A stretch of DNA of 64,000 nucleotides from Mediterraneibacter agrestimuris (GTDB lineage Bacteria > Bacillota > Clostridia > Lachnospirales > Lachnospiraceae): contig NZ_CALPDG010000002.1 in NCBI RefSeq assembly GCF_943193195.1, forward strand, positions 140,369 through 204,368, in the 5' to 3' direction. A program made the position numbers and the translations under genes. This document shows, piece by piece, positions 24,232 to 33,178 of the stretch; positions within the stretch are counted from its first letter, which is position 1; every line of letters starts with the position of its first letter. Under the pieces are notes generated by a model. The model worked only from the letters and a program-made list of their open reading frames with translations, searched no databases and was not told where the DNA came from.

Positions 24232-26631
24232 TTACAAGATCCCCCGCCTGAAATGTCCCCTTGTATATTTATCCGGTAATTGCTCCGATATAAGGTCTTC
24301 CATAAATGTACAGTTATATTCCTGAAGAATCTGTTCCGTTTCTTTTTTATTTTCCTTTGAAAACTGCAGCCGAACCGAATCACATCCCAATGCCCGGATT
24401 TCTTCATACTGATCCAGCAGATATATAGGTATTGGATTATAAATCACATTGTAACATTCCCGGCAGCGGTTTTGTACTGTAAAAGAATTATTCAAACGGT
24501 CTGTCATAATGACAAGTTCTTCCTTTTTATTACATCCGTAAACGGTATTTGTCACACACTGCGCCGATACCATGACCGGAGGATACCCATAGATGATCAG
24601 CTCACTTTCCTTAGCTCCCAGATGTTTCATTTCCCGGCTGTTCATTTCCAATGGACACGTAAATTCTTCTATGCCGTAATGTCTCCAAAAATTCTTTGCA
24701 TAACGATTAAATACATATAGATTATGGTCCAAAATCACAGTTCTGTCAAATGCACACTTTTTCAAAAAACAAAGTGTTTCCAGATTACGCACAAGCACGC
24801 CGTCAAACTCCTTGTTCAGAATCTGTGCATACTGCTTTAAAAACAATTCCTCCGTCTTGCCCCGGAAAATATGCGGCATGGCAAGAAATAACTCCCGCCC
24901 CTGTCTGCGTATTTCCTGACACAGTTCAAGCACTTCTGTACATTCTGACAGATTTCCGTTCATCGCACTGTCCACATAAACACGACTGGCTTCGGGAAAT
25001 TCAAAAACTGCCTTTAACTGCTCCGCCGTTTCTACGAGAACACACAATTTTATTTTACAATACTGCATACTTTCATAGTCAGACTTAGGACTCTGTATTT
25101 CTGCTTTGCTTTCCTGCGGCCTGTCTCTGTGTCTGCTTTTACACACTGCTTTTTCTAATGCATCTAATCCCAGTCTACGCAGCTCATTTAACTGCTGCAT
25201 GGGGAAAAAGACATTTCCTTTTATCTGAATCTCCAACTGTTCAAATTCAAATTCTGTATTGCCTGTCTTTAATATCTGCCTGCGGATACGTTCTTCATCA
25301 AGAGGACTTTTCGCTGCCTCTTCTGCCGCCTGTTCCGAGCACACCTCTACCGTAATCTCTCCAAGCCCCACTATCAGTGTAACAGGTTTGCCAGCAGTAA
25401 GTGTTAAGATCCCATAAATTTTTTCTTTTATTTTTCCAAACACATACGCTCCTTCCAGATCATTTAGCAGTTTCTCATTTTTAGTCCGGTATAGGATTCT
25501 TCCTTTTTCAAATCGCTGTCCTTTCGGTGCAAGAAACATCACAGCCGAACCTTTTTCATATTCTTTGCCAAACGTATAGTTCTCCTGCCTGTTTCCAAGT
25601 TCTAACACATCTCCTTTACCAATCCCTGTCAGCGCCTTTCCGGCTACTTCCCTTCCCTTTTGGGAAATCACCGATACAGCAGCGACCCCGGCATGGTTAG
25701 GACGCTGTATACTCATCATATTTCTGCCGTTGTGCTGGGTATAATATCCTTTACTAAAACCTCCCCTGTTATATAGATCCATCAGAGCTTCTTTGTCCGT
25801 TTCACTGACAGCAAAACCCTTCCGGCCTTTTTGTAAATATAAATCTGCGTACTTTCGGTACATGGCGGTAACTCCGGCAACATATTCCGGACGTTTCATT
25901 CTGCCTTCAATCTTAAAAGAATCTATCCCCGCTTCAACCAGATCCGGTATCAATTCCAGTGTACAGATATCCTTCGGACTTAACCAGTATTTTTTCTCTC
26001 CGTTTACCGTATAAGGCAGACGGCACGGCTGAGCACACTGACCTCTGTTGCCGCTGCGTCCTCCGATCAGACTACTCATCAGGCACTGACCGGAATAACA
26101 ATAACAAAGCGCTCCATGTACAAAGCATTCTATTTCCATTCCGGTCAGATTTTTCATTTGCCGGATCTCTTCCAGCGACAGTTCTCTCGCTGGAACAATG
26201 CGCACTGCTCCTTCTTCTTGTAAGAACTTCGCTCCTTCAGCAGCCGTTACTGTCATCTGTGTGCTCACATGAATATCCATCTTCGGAAAATGTGTCCTGA
26301 CATAATCGAATACTCCCATATCCTGTACGATAACTGCATCCAGTCCTCCCATATACAAAGGCTCAAGATAGCCGTAAAGTCCGTCCATTTCTGAATCTTT
26401 CAGTAACGTATTCACAGTCAGATAAAATCTGCGTTCATGCAGATGTGCATAATCAATCGCCTGAAGCAGTTTTTCTTCTGTAAAATTCTCTGCATAGGCT
26501 CTTGCACCAAAACAAGGACCGCCTGCATACACTGCATCCGCCCCTGCTGCGATCGCTGCCCGAAAACTTTCATAGTTTCCAGCCGGCGCAAGTATTTCCA
26601 CCTTTTGACCCTTGCCCTCTTTATAAATCAT
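24232..26631 (-). CDS. U32 family peptidase with DUF3656 (RlhA-like)
   Basis: U32 proteins are named as collagenase-like peptidases, but characterised members such as RlhA and TrhP act in RNA hydroxylation. The 799-residue product has the N-terminal barrel (EILAPAGNYESFRAAIAAGADAVYAGG). The family signature ECFVHGALCYCYSGQCLMSS is near 167-186, followed by GGRSGNRGQCAQPCRLPY with conserved cysteines. The middle region corresponds to DUF3656, and a C-terminal domain has further Cys (VQNRCRECYNV). ATG with AAGGAG. It lies after zapA, a common clostridial arrangement. Confidence 0.9.
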   Translation of the reverse strand: MIYKEGKGQKVEILAPAGNYESFRAAIAAGADAVYAGGPCFGARAYAENFTEEKLLQAIDYAHLHERRFYLTVNTLLKDSEMDGLYGYLEPLYMGGLDAVIVQDMGVFDYVRTHFPKMDIHVSTQMTVTAAEGAKFLQEEGAVRIVPARELSLEEIRQMKNLTGMEIECFVHGALCYCYSGQCLMSSLIGGRSGNRGQCAQPCRLPYTVNGEKKYWLSPKDICTLELIPDLVEAGIDSFKIEGRMKRPEYVAGVTAMYRKYADLYLQKGRKGFAVSETDKEALMDLYNRGGFSKGYYTQHNGRNMMSIQRPNHAGVAAVSVISQKGREVAGKALTGIGKGDVLELGNRQENYTFGKEYEKGSAVMFLAPKGQRFEKGRILYRTKNEKLLNDLEGAYVFGKIKEKIYGILTLTAGKPVTLIVGLGEITVEVCSEQAAEEAAKSPLDEERIRRQILKTGNTEFEFEQLEIQIKGNVFFPMQQLNELRRLGLDALEKAVCKSRHRDRPQESKAEIQSPKSDYESMQYCKIKLCVLVETAEQLKAVFEFPEASRVYVDSAMNGNLSECTEVLELCQEIRRQGRELFLAMPHIFRGKTEELFLKQYAQILNKEFDGVLVRNLETLCFLKKCAFDRTVILDHNLYVFNRYAKNFWRHYGIEEFTCPLEMNSREMKHLGAKESELIIYGYPPVMVSAQCVTNTVYGCNKKEELVIMTDRLNNSFTVQNRCRECYNVIYNPIPIYLLDQYEEIRALGCDSVRLQFSKENKKETEQILQEYNCTFMEDLISEQLPDKYTRGHFRRGIL

Positions 26632-26685
26632 TTATACTCCTTATATAAAAACAGATTGTATATACATTCATTTTTAATGCTATTT

Positions 26686-26716
26686 CTGTGCACAGCAGCA
26701 AGCTGCGAACGATAAT
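26686..26716. repeat. Remnant (left end) of a GTTAC palindromic element
   Basis: CTGTGCACAGCAGCAAGCTG followed by CGAACGATAA matches the inverted left module at 1202-1232 (CTGTGCACAGCAGCAAGCTGTGAACAATAAC) with two changes. Confidence 0.6.
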
Positions 26717-26724
26717 AGTAAAAG

Positions 26725-26748
26725 AGGCTGTCATGTGGAAGACAGCCT
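26725..26748 (-). terminator. Terminator after zapA
   Basis: Perfect 8-bp arms AGGCTGTC/GACAGCCT with an 8-base loop; on the minus strand CTTTTACTATT follows. It begins nine bases after the zapA stop. Confidence 0.85.
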
Positions 26749-26756
26749 GCTATTCT

Positions 26757-27167
26757 TTACTTTCTGCGATTCTTCATCTCGGTCTCAAGCTTCACAATCT
26801 GCATCTGTAAATCATTATTTTCTTCTTTCATCTTCGCCAGTTCTTTTTCTGCATTCTCCAGCTTAATCTGTACGGAAATCAGCTCATGCTTCAAATCGTA
26901 CATTTCTTTGTCCTTCAACTCAATGTCGTTCTCCAGAGAATCCCCCTGCTTCTTTGCTTTGAAGTAATCATCGGCAATATTCAGGGCAAGAAGCACATTG
27001 CGCGTGTCAGCACTCTGTTTGCGGTATCCCTCGCTGTTCGTGCATTCTGTGATCTTATGATTCAGATAGGAAGAGACCTTCTGCAAATATTCTTCTCCTT
27101 CAAACCCACTCAAGGTATACACTTTCCCGCCGATTAAAACTTCTGTAAAATGTTTCGCTGAACTCAT
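26757..27167 (-). CDS. zapA: Cell division protein ZapA
   Basis: ZapA bundles FtsZ protofilaments and stabilises the Z-ring. The 136-residue product has the N-terminal ZapA globular region (TEVLIGGKVYTLSGFEGEEYLQKV, about 8-31), a DTRNVLLALNIADDYFK helix and a long C-terminal coiled coil (about 70-136). ATG with GGGGAGG. It has its own promoter and terminator. Confidence 0.9.
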   Translation of the reverse strand: MSSAKHFTEVLIGGKVYTLSGFEGEEYLQKVSSYLNHKITECTNSEGYRKQSADTRNVLLALNIADDYFKAKKQGDSLENDIELKDKEMYDLKHELISVQIKLENAEKELAKMKEENNDLQMQIVKLETEMKNRRK

Positions 27168-27197
27168 AGCTTCCTCCCCATGTATTTCTTACATGCT

Positions 27198-27226
27198 ATT
27201 ATAAACCATTCAGAAGCAAAAACCAA
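27198..27226 (-). promoter_or_regulatory. Sigma-A promoter of zapA
   Basis: Minus strand: TTGGTT (27221-27226), 17-bp spacer, TATAAT (27198-27203), 30 bases before the ATG. Confidence 0.72.
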
Positions 27227-27285
27227 CTGTTTTTTCAGTGTTTTCCAATTTCTTTTAATCAAATTGTATACACGGATACAATCAT

Positions 27286-28281
27286 TTAATCCGTTGGTAT
27301 TCCAAGATGTACATAAGCAAGCTCAGTTACTACACGGCCTCTCGGTGTTCTCTGGATAAATCCATTCTTTAAAAGATACGGTTCATACACATCTTCCAAG
27401 GTTCCCGCATCCTCAGAAATAGACGCTGCCAGAGTATCCAGTCCCACCGGTCCTCCTTGAAACCGCTCGATCATTGTCAATAAAATATTTCTGTCGATGT
27501 GATCCAGACCATACTTGTCTACATCCAGCAGATCCAGCGCGTAATTCGCCACATCCTTTGTAATCACGCCATCATATTTTACCTGTGCAAAATCACGCAC
27601 GCGCTTCAGCAGACGGTTTGCCAGCCGCGGAGTTCCTCTGGAACGCTTTGCCAGTTCCACCGCTCCGCTTTCTTCAATTTCTACATCTAAAACCTGTGCA
27701 GAGCGTATGATGATCGTAGTCAGTTCCGCTTCTGTATAGAATTCCAAATGATGAATCACACCAAACCGGTCACGCAGCGGCGCTGTCAGCATTCCCGCAC
27801 GGGTCGTAGCACCTACCAGCGTGAACTTCGGCAGATCTAGACGGATAGAGCGGGCTGTCGCCCCTTTCCCGATCATAATATCAATAGCATAATCTTCCAT
27901 TGCCGGATAAAGAACCTCTTCCACCTGACGGTTCAGACGGTGGATCTCATCTACAAACAATATATCATTTTCCTGTAAATTATTCAGAATTGCCGCCATC
28001 TCTCCCGGTTTCTCAATCGCCGGACCAGAAGTGATCTTAATATTAACCCCCATCTCGTTGGCAATGATACCTGCCAGTGTAGTTTTTCCAAGTCCCGGAG
28101 GGCCATAGAATAGCACATGGTCCAATGCATCCCCTCGTTCCTTTGCCGCACGGATGTAAATATCCAGTGTATGCTTTGCCTTCTCCTGACCAATGTAATC
28201 CTTCAAATATTGCGGCCGGAGATGATTCTCGATTTTGATATCTTCTTCCAGATTTTCTGTTGTAATGATTCTCTTTGCCAT
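27286..28281 (-). CDS. ruvB: Holliday junction branch migration ATPase RuvB
   Basis: RuvB is the hexameric AAA+ motor that drives branch migration with RuvA. The 331-residue product has Walker [16 protein letters not shown] (about 59-73), Walker B FVDEIHRL, sensor [15 protein letters not shown] and the C-terminal winged helix with [16 protein letters not shown]. Full length, ATG after GAGGGAAGC. A short inverted repeat (ATTGTAT...ATACAAT) follows the stop codon but is a weak terminator. Confidence 0.98.
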   Translation of the reverse strand: MAKRIITTENLEEDIKIENHLRPQYLKDYIGQEKAKHTLDIYIRAAKERGDALDHVLFYGPPGLGKTTLAGIIANEMGVNIKITSGPAIEKPGEMAAILNNLQENDILFVDEIHRLNRQVEEVLYPAMEDYAIDIMIGKGATARSIRLDLPKFTLVGATTRAGMLTAPLRDRFGVIHHLEFYTEAELTTIIIRSAQVLDVEIEESGAVELAKRSRGTPRLANRLLKRVRDFAQVKYDGVITKDVANYALDLLDVDKYGLDHIDRNILLTMIERFQGGPVGLDTLAASISEDAGTLEDVYEPYLLKNGFIQRTPRGRVVTELAYVHLGIPTD

Positions 28282-28383
28282 TGCTTCCCTCGTATTCTAT
28301 ACTGCTTATTTGATTTCACCGCCGGATTCCAGCCGATGATTCCTCATATAATACTTATTTTCATATATAATTTAATGACAGTA

Positions 28384-28995
28384 TTAAAATAGGTTTTTTA
28401 GCGCCTGCTTTAACACCTCTTCCACTGTTGCATTCTCAAGACTGACTTTCTTAACAGCTTTCAGACTCTCTGTACTTCCATAACCAAGCGCCACCAATGC
28501 CTGTACCGCCTCAGACTGAATCTCATTCGCTCCCGAATCCATTGTTGCTGCAATCTCTGCGCCTCCATCTGCGGAATGATTCAGCACATCCTCAATATCC
28601 AGCTTATCCTTCAATTCAATAATAACCTTTTCGGCTGTCTTCTTGCCGATTCCCGGTGCAGCAGAAATCGCTTTTGCATCTCCTGACAACACTGCAAACC
28701 GCAGGTCATCTGATGTCAATCTTGATAAAATACTAAGTCCGCCCTTTGGACCGATCCCGCTGACTCCGATCAATAATCTGAACACTTCCAGATCGTCCCT
28801 TGTCAGAAAACCAAACAACTGCATAGCGTCTTCTCTTACATTTAAATATGTATGCAGCTTCACTTCATTTCCCATCTGCGGCAAAAGTCCCATGGATGCC
28901 TCAGGCATGAAGATTCCATAGCCTATGCCGCCTACATCTATAATGACCTTTTCTTTTTCAACTGCCGCAAGTTCACCTCTGATATATGAAATCAT
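28384..28995 (-). CDS. ruvA: Holliday junction branch migration protein RuvA
   Basis: RuvA binds four-way junctions and loads RuvB. The 203-residue product starts MISYIRGELAAVEKEKVIID and has the OB fold and the two helix-hairpin-helix motifs (LIGVSGIGPKGGLSIL and AAPGIGKKTAEKVI). The C-terminal RuvB-binding domain (ALVALGYGSTESLKAVKKV) is complete. I start at the ATG at 28995, which has GGGAGG six bases upstream; the in-frame ATG at 29058 would add 21 unrelated residues. Confidence 0.97.
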   Translation of the reverse strand: MISYIRGELAAVEKEKVIIDVGGIGYGIFMPEASMGLLPQMGNEVKLHTYLNVREDAMQLFGFLTRDDLEVFRLLIGVSGIGPKGGLSILSRLTSDDLRFAVLSGDAKAISAAPGIGKKTAEKVIIELKDKLDIEDVLNHSADGGAEIAATMDSGANEIQSEAVQALVALGYGSTESLKAVKKVSLENATVEEVLKQALKNLF

Positions 28996-29054
28996 ACCAT
29001 TCCTCCCATAGTTATAAAATTTTGTCCGCTGATACCGTTCTGTTAACGGCACTT

Positions 29055-29549
29055 TCAATAAAACACCACATTATGCAGCCGCTTTAATACCTCATTAGCC
29101 GCAACACCGATCACCATTCCTGTCAGCATACCTGCAATCAGAAGCACCGGGAAATAATATCCGACTCTGTAAGTCTCTACAACCAACATTGCGACAACCA
29201 ACTGCCCCATATTGTGGCTGATCCCTCCTGCAATACTGACTCCCATCACACTGAATGTTCCTCTATTCTTTAGAAGTGCCATTACTGCCAAACTTAAAAT
29301 ACCGCCTGCCAGACTATATAATATACTGAACAGATTTGTAAACATAAACCCTGCAAGTACGATCCGTACAACTGATAAGAGAAGTGCTTCTATTGCGTTT
29401 CTCTTATACAAAAAAATCACGATCAGCAAATTGGCAAGTCCAAGTTTAATTCCCGGTATGCCGAACTGAATCGGAATCAGCATTTCCACATAACTGAAAA
29501 TCAGTGCAAGCGCTGTAAACACACCAAAATATGCCGCTTTATTCTTCAA
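29055..29549 (-). CDS. Gx transporter family membrane protein
   Basis: This small polytopic protein, about 165 residues, belongs to the family called Gx transporter or heptaprenyl diphosphate synthase component I. It has about five hydrophobic segments and the family blocks IPIQFGIPGIKLGLANLLIV and GGISHNMGQLVVAMLV. Substrate is unknown. I place the start at a TTG (29549), which has GGAGG ten bases upstream and gives the usual N-terminus; ATGs at 29579 and 29624 lack a ribosome binding site. Together with the NusG-II protein upstream it is commonly found near Rnf or ApbE genes. Confidence 0.8.
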   Translation of the reverse strand: MKNKAAYFGVFTALALIFSYVEMLIPIQFGIPGIKLGLANLLIVIFLYKRNAIEALLLSVVRIVLAGFMFTNLFSILYSLAGGILSLAVMALLKNRGTFSVMGVSIAGGISHNMGQLVVAMLVVETYRVGYYFPVLLIAGMLTGMVIGVAANEVLKRLHNVVFY

Positions 29550-29649
29550 TCTTTTGCTTCCTCCGCTTCTTTCTTTCATAATATATGCAGAACAGATTCT
29601 GTAACACAGCTTTTTGCATGTCATCTTATTATCTTTTTAAATAGAAGAT

Positions 29650-30006
29650 CTAATTCGCAACAGCATCTAATTCCGGTTCTTCACCATCCACAATTGATAT
29701 AACTACTTTATTAGGCAGGCAGATAATACTCTCTCCATTTCTGGAAATCTCCTTGTGGTGTACACACACCTGGTCAGGGCAGGATGCCCGCTTCATCTCA
29801 GCAGCACCATTTACAACCGTCAGCAGGTTCGTGTCATTAATCTCTATTGTCTGTTCTCTATGCAGCGGGTAAGAACCATAGACTTCTCCGTCTACCTGCA
29901 CTTCTACCCATCCATTTCCGCTATTCTTACCAAAGAAATGAAATCCTATAAATGCCGAGGCGATCACAATGACCGCGGCAACCATAATCCAATCATTTTT
30001 CTTCAT
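29650..30006 (-). CDS. NusG domain II-containing membrane-anchored protein
   Basis: This 118-residue protein has one N-terminal membrane helix (about 6-25) and an exported NusG-II-type beta domain with the blocks YPLHREQTIEI, KRASCPDQVCVHHKEIS (Cys pair CPDQVC) and ICLPNKVVI. The family lacks the transcription-related NGN domain and is found beside Gx transporters. The Cys pair and extracellular location suggest a redox or metal role, which is inference. A 470-base gap, filled by a double repeat, separates it from rnfB. Confidence 0.83.
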   Translation of the reverse strand: MKKNDWIMVAAVIVIASAFIGFHFFGKNSGNGWVEVQVDGEVYGSYPLHREQTIEINDTNLLTVVNGAAEMKRASCPDQVCVHHKEISRNGESIICLPNKVVISIVDGEEPELDAVAN

Positions 30007-30121
30007 TGAAACACTCTCTGTTCTTTATTATAATGGAATCTCACAGATGAAATCTCTCCATTCAAACCGTAATCATAATATCATATCATTTCTATGAATG
30101 CAACCTTATGTTCGATTATAC

Positions 30122-30398
30122 GTAACAGTTCAGCCTTCGGCTTCCTGTTACAGGCATCAAGCCATGCAAAACCACTTCGTGGTGGCTTGATGCTTCTCTA
30201 CCTGTACGTTATTTCACGGACTTTGCAGCCAGTGCAAAGTCCTGGGTTGAACTGTTACCTTTGCACAGCCTGCTGCTGTGCAAAGTAACTGCGTTTGTGC
30301 ATTTAAAATCGCCTGCGGCGAGGCACAAATGCTTGGAAACTTCATTGTATTGGGTCGTAAATGCGCAGTTTATGCGCAGTTCGACTGTGAACAATAAC
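30122..30398 (+). repeat. Composite of two GTTAC palindromic elements (copy C) between rnfB and the NusG-II gene
   Basis: The first unit (30122-30258) runs from GTAACAGTTCAGCC to GGTTGAACTGTTAC. It holds a hairpin with arms GCATCAAGCCA/TGGCTTGATGC and the loop module GGACTTTGCAGCCAGTGC. The second unit begins at the shared GTTAC (30254) with the TTTGCACAGC...GCTGTGCAAA hairpin and ends TGTGAACAATAAC at 30398. The pair is flanked by GATTATAC and GATTATTT, a 6/8 target duplication around the whole composite. The remaining parts of the 30007-30475 gap hold only the rnf terminator. Confidence 0.85.
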
Positions 30399-30422
30399 GA
30401 TTATTTACAATAAAATAAAAGA

Positions 30423-30449
30423 AAAGACAAGTTCATACAACCTGTCTTT
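30423..30449 (-). terminator. Rho-independent terminator of the rnf operon
   Basis: Minus strand AAGACAGG...CTTGTCTT hairpin followed by TTCTTTTATTTTA, 27 bases after the rnfB stop. Confidence 0.85.
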
Positions 30450-30475
30450 CCATTCTGATTACTTTTCTTTTTCGC

Positions 30476-31285
30476 CTATTCTACTGGAACTACTCTCGGA
30501 ATAATTACCTTTCTAGGGCATTTATCCGCACAGACACCGCAATTTGTACATTTGGAGTAGTCAATGTGTGCAAGGAAGTTTGTTACCGTAATCGCTCCTG
30601 CTTCACAGTTCTTCTCACACAACTTACATCCGATACATCCTACAAGACAGACATCCATCAGAGCTTTTCCTTTGTCATTGGAATTACATTGTACAAATGT
30701 CTTCTGCTCATAAGGTACAAGCTCGATCAGCTTCTTCGGACATGCGGCAATACATTTCTTACAAGCTTTGCATTTTTCTTTATCTACAACAGCTACTCCG
30801 TCAACGATATGAATTGCGTCAAACGGACATGCCTTTACACAGCTTCCATATCCGAGACAGCCATAATCACATCCCTTTGGACCTGCATCCTGCATCATAT
30901 TTACCATGGTACAATCCTGAATCCCATAATAATTGTACTCTGTCTGTGCCTTTTCACAAGTTCCGGCACATTTTACAAATGCTACCTGCCGCGCCTGATC
31001 TCCAGCCTCCTGTCCCATAATCTTACCGATTTGAGCCGCAACCGGAGCGCCGCCTACCGGGCATGCCCCTATTTCTGCTTCACCTGCAACAATCGCGGCA
31101 GCCAGACCGGAACATCCCGCATAACCGCAACCGCCGCAGTTATTTCCCGGCAGTACGCCTGTGATTGCTTCTTCTCTTTCATCGACCTCAACGGCAAACT
31201 TCTTGCCGGAGATTCCAAGGAACACGCCGATAAACAATCCGACACCGCCGACGATCGCCGCGGCAATTAACATACCTGTCATCAT
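30476..31285 (-). CDS. rnfB: Rnf complex subunit RnfB (iron-sulphur protein)
   Basis: RnfB is the multi-cluster ferredoxin-like subunit of the Rnf complex, which couples ferredoxin oxidation and NAD+ reduction to Na+ or H+ export. The 269-residue product has an N-terminal membrane helix (about 5-26), the Fe-S domain motif NNCGGCGYAGCSGLA (about 48-62) and four-Cys clusters GYGSCVKACPFDA, CKACKKCIAACPKK, CIGCKLCEKNCEA and CTNCGVCADKCPRK. GGAGGG lies eight bases upstream of the ATG. It is last in rnfCDGEAB, as usual in Clostridia. Confidence 0.97.
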   Translation of the reverse strand: MMTGMLIAAAIVGGVGLFIGVFLGISGKKFAVEVDEREEAITGVLPGNNCGGCGYAGCSGLAAAIVAGEAEIGACPVGGAPVAAQIGKIMGQEAGDQARQVAFVKCAGTCEKAQTEYNYYGIQDCTMVNMMQDAGPKGCDYGCLGYGSCVKACPFDAIHIVDGVAVVDKEKCKACKKCIAACPKKLIELVPYEQKTFVQCNSNDKGKALMDVCLVGCIGCKLCEKNCEAGAITVTNFLAHIDYSKCTNCGVCADKCPRKVIIPRVVPVE

Positions 31286-31299
31286 TTCTCACGCCCTCC

Positions 31300-31875
31300 T
31301 TAAATCAAACCGGAGAATCCAAAGAATGCGATTGCCATCAGACCTGCGGTCACAAGCACGATCGGCGTTCCCTTGAATGCTTCCGGAACATCGTTATACT
31401 CAATCTTCTCACGGATACCTGCCATCAACACGATCGCTACGAAGAAACCGAACGCCGTTGCAATACCGTTTACCAAACCCTCAAGGATGGTATAAGATTT
31501 CTGTACATTTGTCAAAGCTACACCAAGCACCGCACAGTTTGTTGTGATCAAAGGAAGAAATACTCCCAGTGAATTATAAAGCGGTGGCATCATTTTCTTT
31601 AAGAACATCTCTACGAACTGCACAAGAGCAGCAATTACGAGAATGAACACGATCGTCTGTAAATATTCAAATCCTGATGGAACAAGAATGAATTTGTAGA
31701 TCAGACTGGTTACAAAAGACGCAATAGTAATAACGAAGATAACTGCTCCGCCCATACCGCTTGCCGTCTTTACATTTTTGGAAACGCCCAGGAACGGACA
31801 GATTCCGAGGAACTGGCTGAGCACAACGTTATTCACGAATGCTGAACCAACTGCGATCAATAACAATTCTTTCAT
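31300..31875 (-). CDS. rnfA: Rnf complex membrane subunit RnfA
   Basis: RnfA is a six-helix integral membrane subunit homologous to NqrE. The 191-residue product begins MKELLLIAVGSAFVNNVVLS and has FLGICPFLGVSKN (conserved Cys25 region) and LITTNCAVLGVALTN (conserved Cys), the two half-repeats that hold a membrane iron-sulphur cluster between RnfA and RnfE. ATG with AGGAGGG. Confidence 0.97.
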   Translation of the reverse strand: MKELLLIAVGSAFVNNVVLSQFLGICPFLGVSKNVKTASGMGGAVIFVITIASFVTSLIYKFILVPSGFEYLQTIVFILVIAALVQFVEMFLKKMMPPLYNSLGVFLPLITTNCAVLGVALTNVQKSYTILEGLVNGIATAFGFFVAIVLMAGIREKIEYNDVPEAFKGTPIVLVTAGLMAIAFFGFSGLI

Positions 31876-31887
31876 CTTCTATCCCTC

Positions 31888-32574
31888 CTATTTCATATTT
31901 CCACAAGTTTCTTTTTTGCCGCATTCCGAACAATCTGTTCCGCAGCCAATCTTTGCAGCAGCCTTTGTATCGCCCTTCTGCATGGCTTTCTTCTTTGCCA
32001 CATTCTGCAGCGCAGTCAGTCCTGCAAGGACGAAAAACGCTCCCGGAGCCAGAATAAAGATCGTGATCGGCTCATAGGATACCGGAAGTACCTGCATATT
32101 AAATGCTTTGCCGGAACCAAGAAGCTCACGCACCAGACCGATCGCTGTCAGACCTACGGTAAATCCAAGTCCCATGCCAAGACCGTCAAACAGCGATGGG
32201 ATCACAGGATTTTTAGATGCATAGCTCTCTGCTCTTCCAAGAATAATACAGTTTACTACGATCAGCGGAATATAAATTCCGAGTGAATCATACAGATCTG
32301 GTACAAAACCTTCCATTAAAAACTGTACCATCGTTACAAAAGAAGCAACAACTACAATAAATACCGGAATACGTACAGAATCCGGAATGATTTTACGCAT
32401 CAAGGAAATTATCACGTTGGACAATACTAAAACGACTGTTGTAGAAAGTCCCATGCCCACACCATTGATTGCAGATGTTGTAACCGCCAGAGTCGGACAC
32501 ATGCCAAGCATTAACACGAAGGTAGGGTTCTCTTTTATCAGACCATTGTACAGTCTTTCAACACACTTATTCAT
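31888..32574 (-). CDS. rnfE: Rnf complex membrane subunit RnfE with Cys-rich tail
   Basis: RnfE is the NqrD-like partner of RnfA. The 228-residue product has six helices and the conserved LMLGMCPTLAVTTSAINGVG and PLIVVNCIILGRAE blocks. Unlike short RnfE proteins it ends in a hydrophilic tail of about 30 residues with IGCGTDCSECGKKETCGNMK, four cysteines. I start at the ATG 32574 because GGAGG has eight-base spacing to it; an in-frame GTG two codons upstream lies too close. It overlaps rnfG by eight bases. Confidence 0.95.
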   Translation of the reverse strand: MNKCVERLYNGLIKENPTFVLMLGMCPTLAVTTSAINGVGMGLSTTVVLVLSNVIISLMRKIIPDSVRIPVFIVVVASFVTMVQFLMEGFVPDLYDSLGIYIPLIVVNCIILGRAESYASKNPVIPSLFDGLGMGLGFTVGLTAIGLVRELLGSGKAFNMQVLPVSYEPITIFILAPGAFFVLAGLTALQNVAKKKAMQKGDTKAAAKIGCGTDCSECGKKETCGNMK

Positions 32575-33178
32575 TGACACTACCTCCTAACACATTCTGA
32601 AAATATACAAGAGCTGAATCCACCGCATTGGTAACAGCGTTTGTTGTAATGGTCGCTCCGCTTAAGGCATCAATCTTATCATCGCCTTCTTCTCCGCTCT
32701 TTGTATAGGTGAACTTCTCCACCTGTTTGTCTTTGAACTGCTCCTTAAATACCGGTTCGTCTGCTTTCATACCGAGTCCTGCAGTCTCAGAAATAGAAAG
32801 CATCTCAATGCCCTTTACTGTACCGTCGTTCAAAATACCAACGGAAACAGAAATATCTCCGCCGTATCCGTCATGAGAAGTTGCAGATATCACATATCCG
32901 ATGATTTCGCCAGAAGCATCTTCAGCCGCTGCTACTTCTGTAATGTCCTCGGTATATCCTGCTTCTGAAACAACCGTCTTCGCTTCTTCTGCATCAAAGT
33001 CCTCATACGCGCTAAAAGCCGCTGCATCTGCAATTACAACTTTATATGCTTCCTGCTTTGCATTCTCCTGTGCAACTGCGATTGGCTCTTTTGTGATCTC
33101 ATATACCAGCCCGAGAAGCGCACCGGCAACAAGAGTAATAATTGTCAATATAGCTGTATTCTTTACAATCTTATTCAT
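32567..33178 (-). CDS. rnfG: Rnf complex flavoprotein subunit RnfG
   Basis: RnfG carries a covalent FMN outside the membrane. The 203-residue product has an N-terminal helix (about 8-27, AILTIITLVAGALLGLVYEI), an FMN-binding domain and the attachment motif DALSGATITTNAV near 171-183 (S-G-A-T, Thr linked to FMN by ApbE in known systems). No apbE gene is present in this window. GAGGAG before the ATG; it overlaps rnfD by one base. Confidence 0.96.
   Translation of the reverse strand: MNKIVKNTAILTIITLVAGALLGLVYEITKEPIAVAQENAKQEAYKVVIADAAAFSAYEDFDAEEAKTVVSEAGYTEDITEVAAAEDASGEIIGYVISATSHDGYGGDISVSVGILNDGTVKGIEMLSISETAGLGMKADEPVFKEQFKDKQVEKFTYTKSGEEGDDKIDALSGATITTNAVTNAVDSALVYFQNVLGGSVNE

Noticed and set aside
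24232..26631. Secreted collagenase
   Set aside because: No signal peptide; characterised U32 relatives act in RNA modification, so the protease name is not supported.
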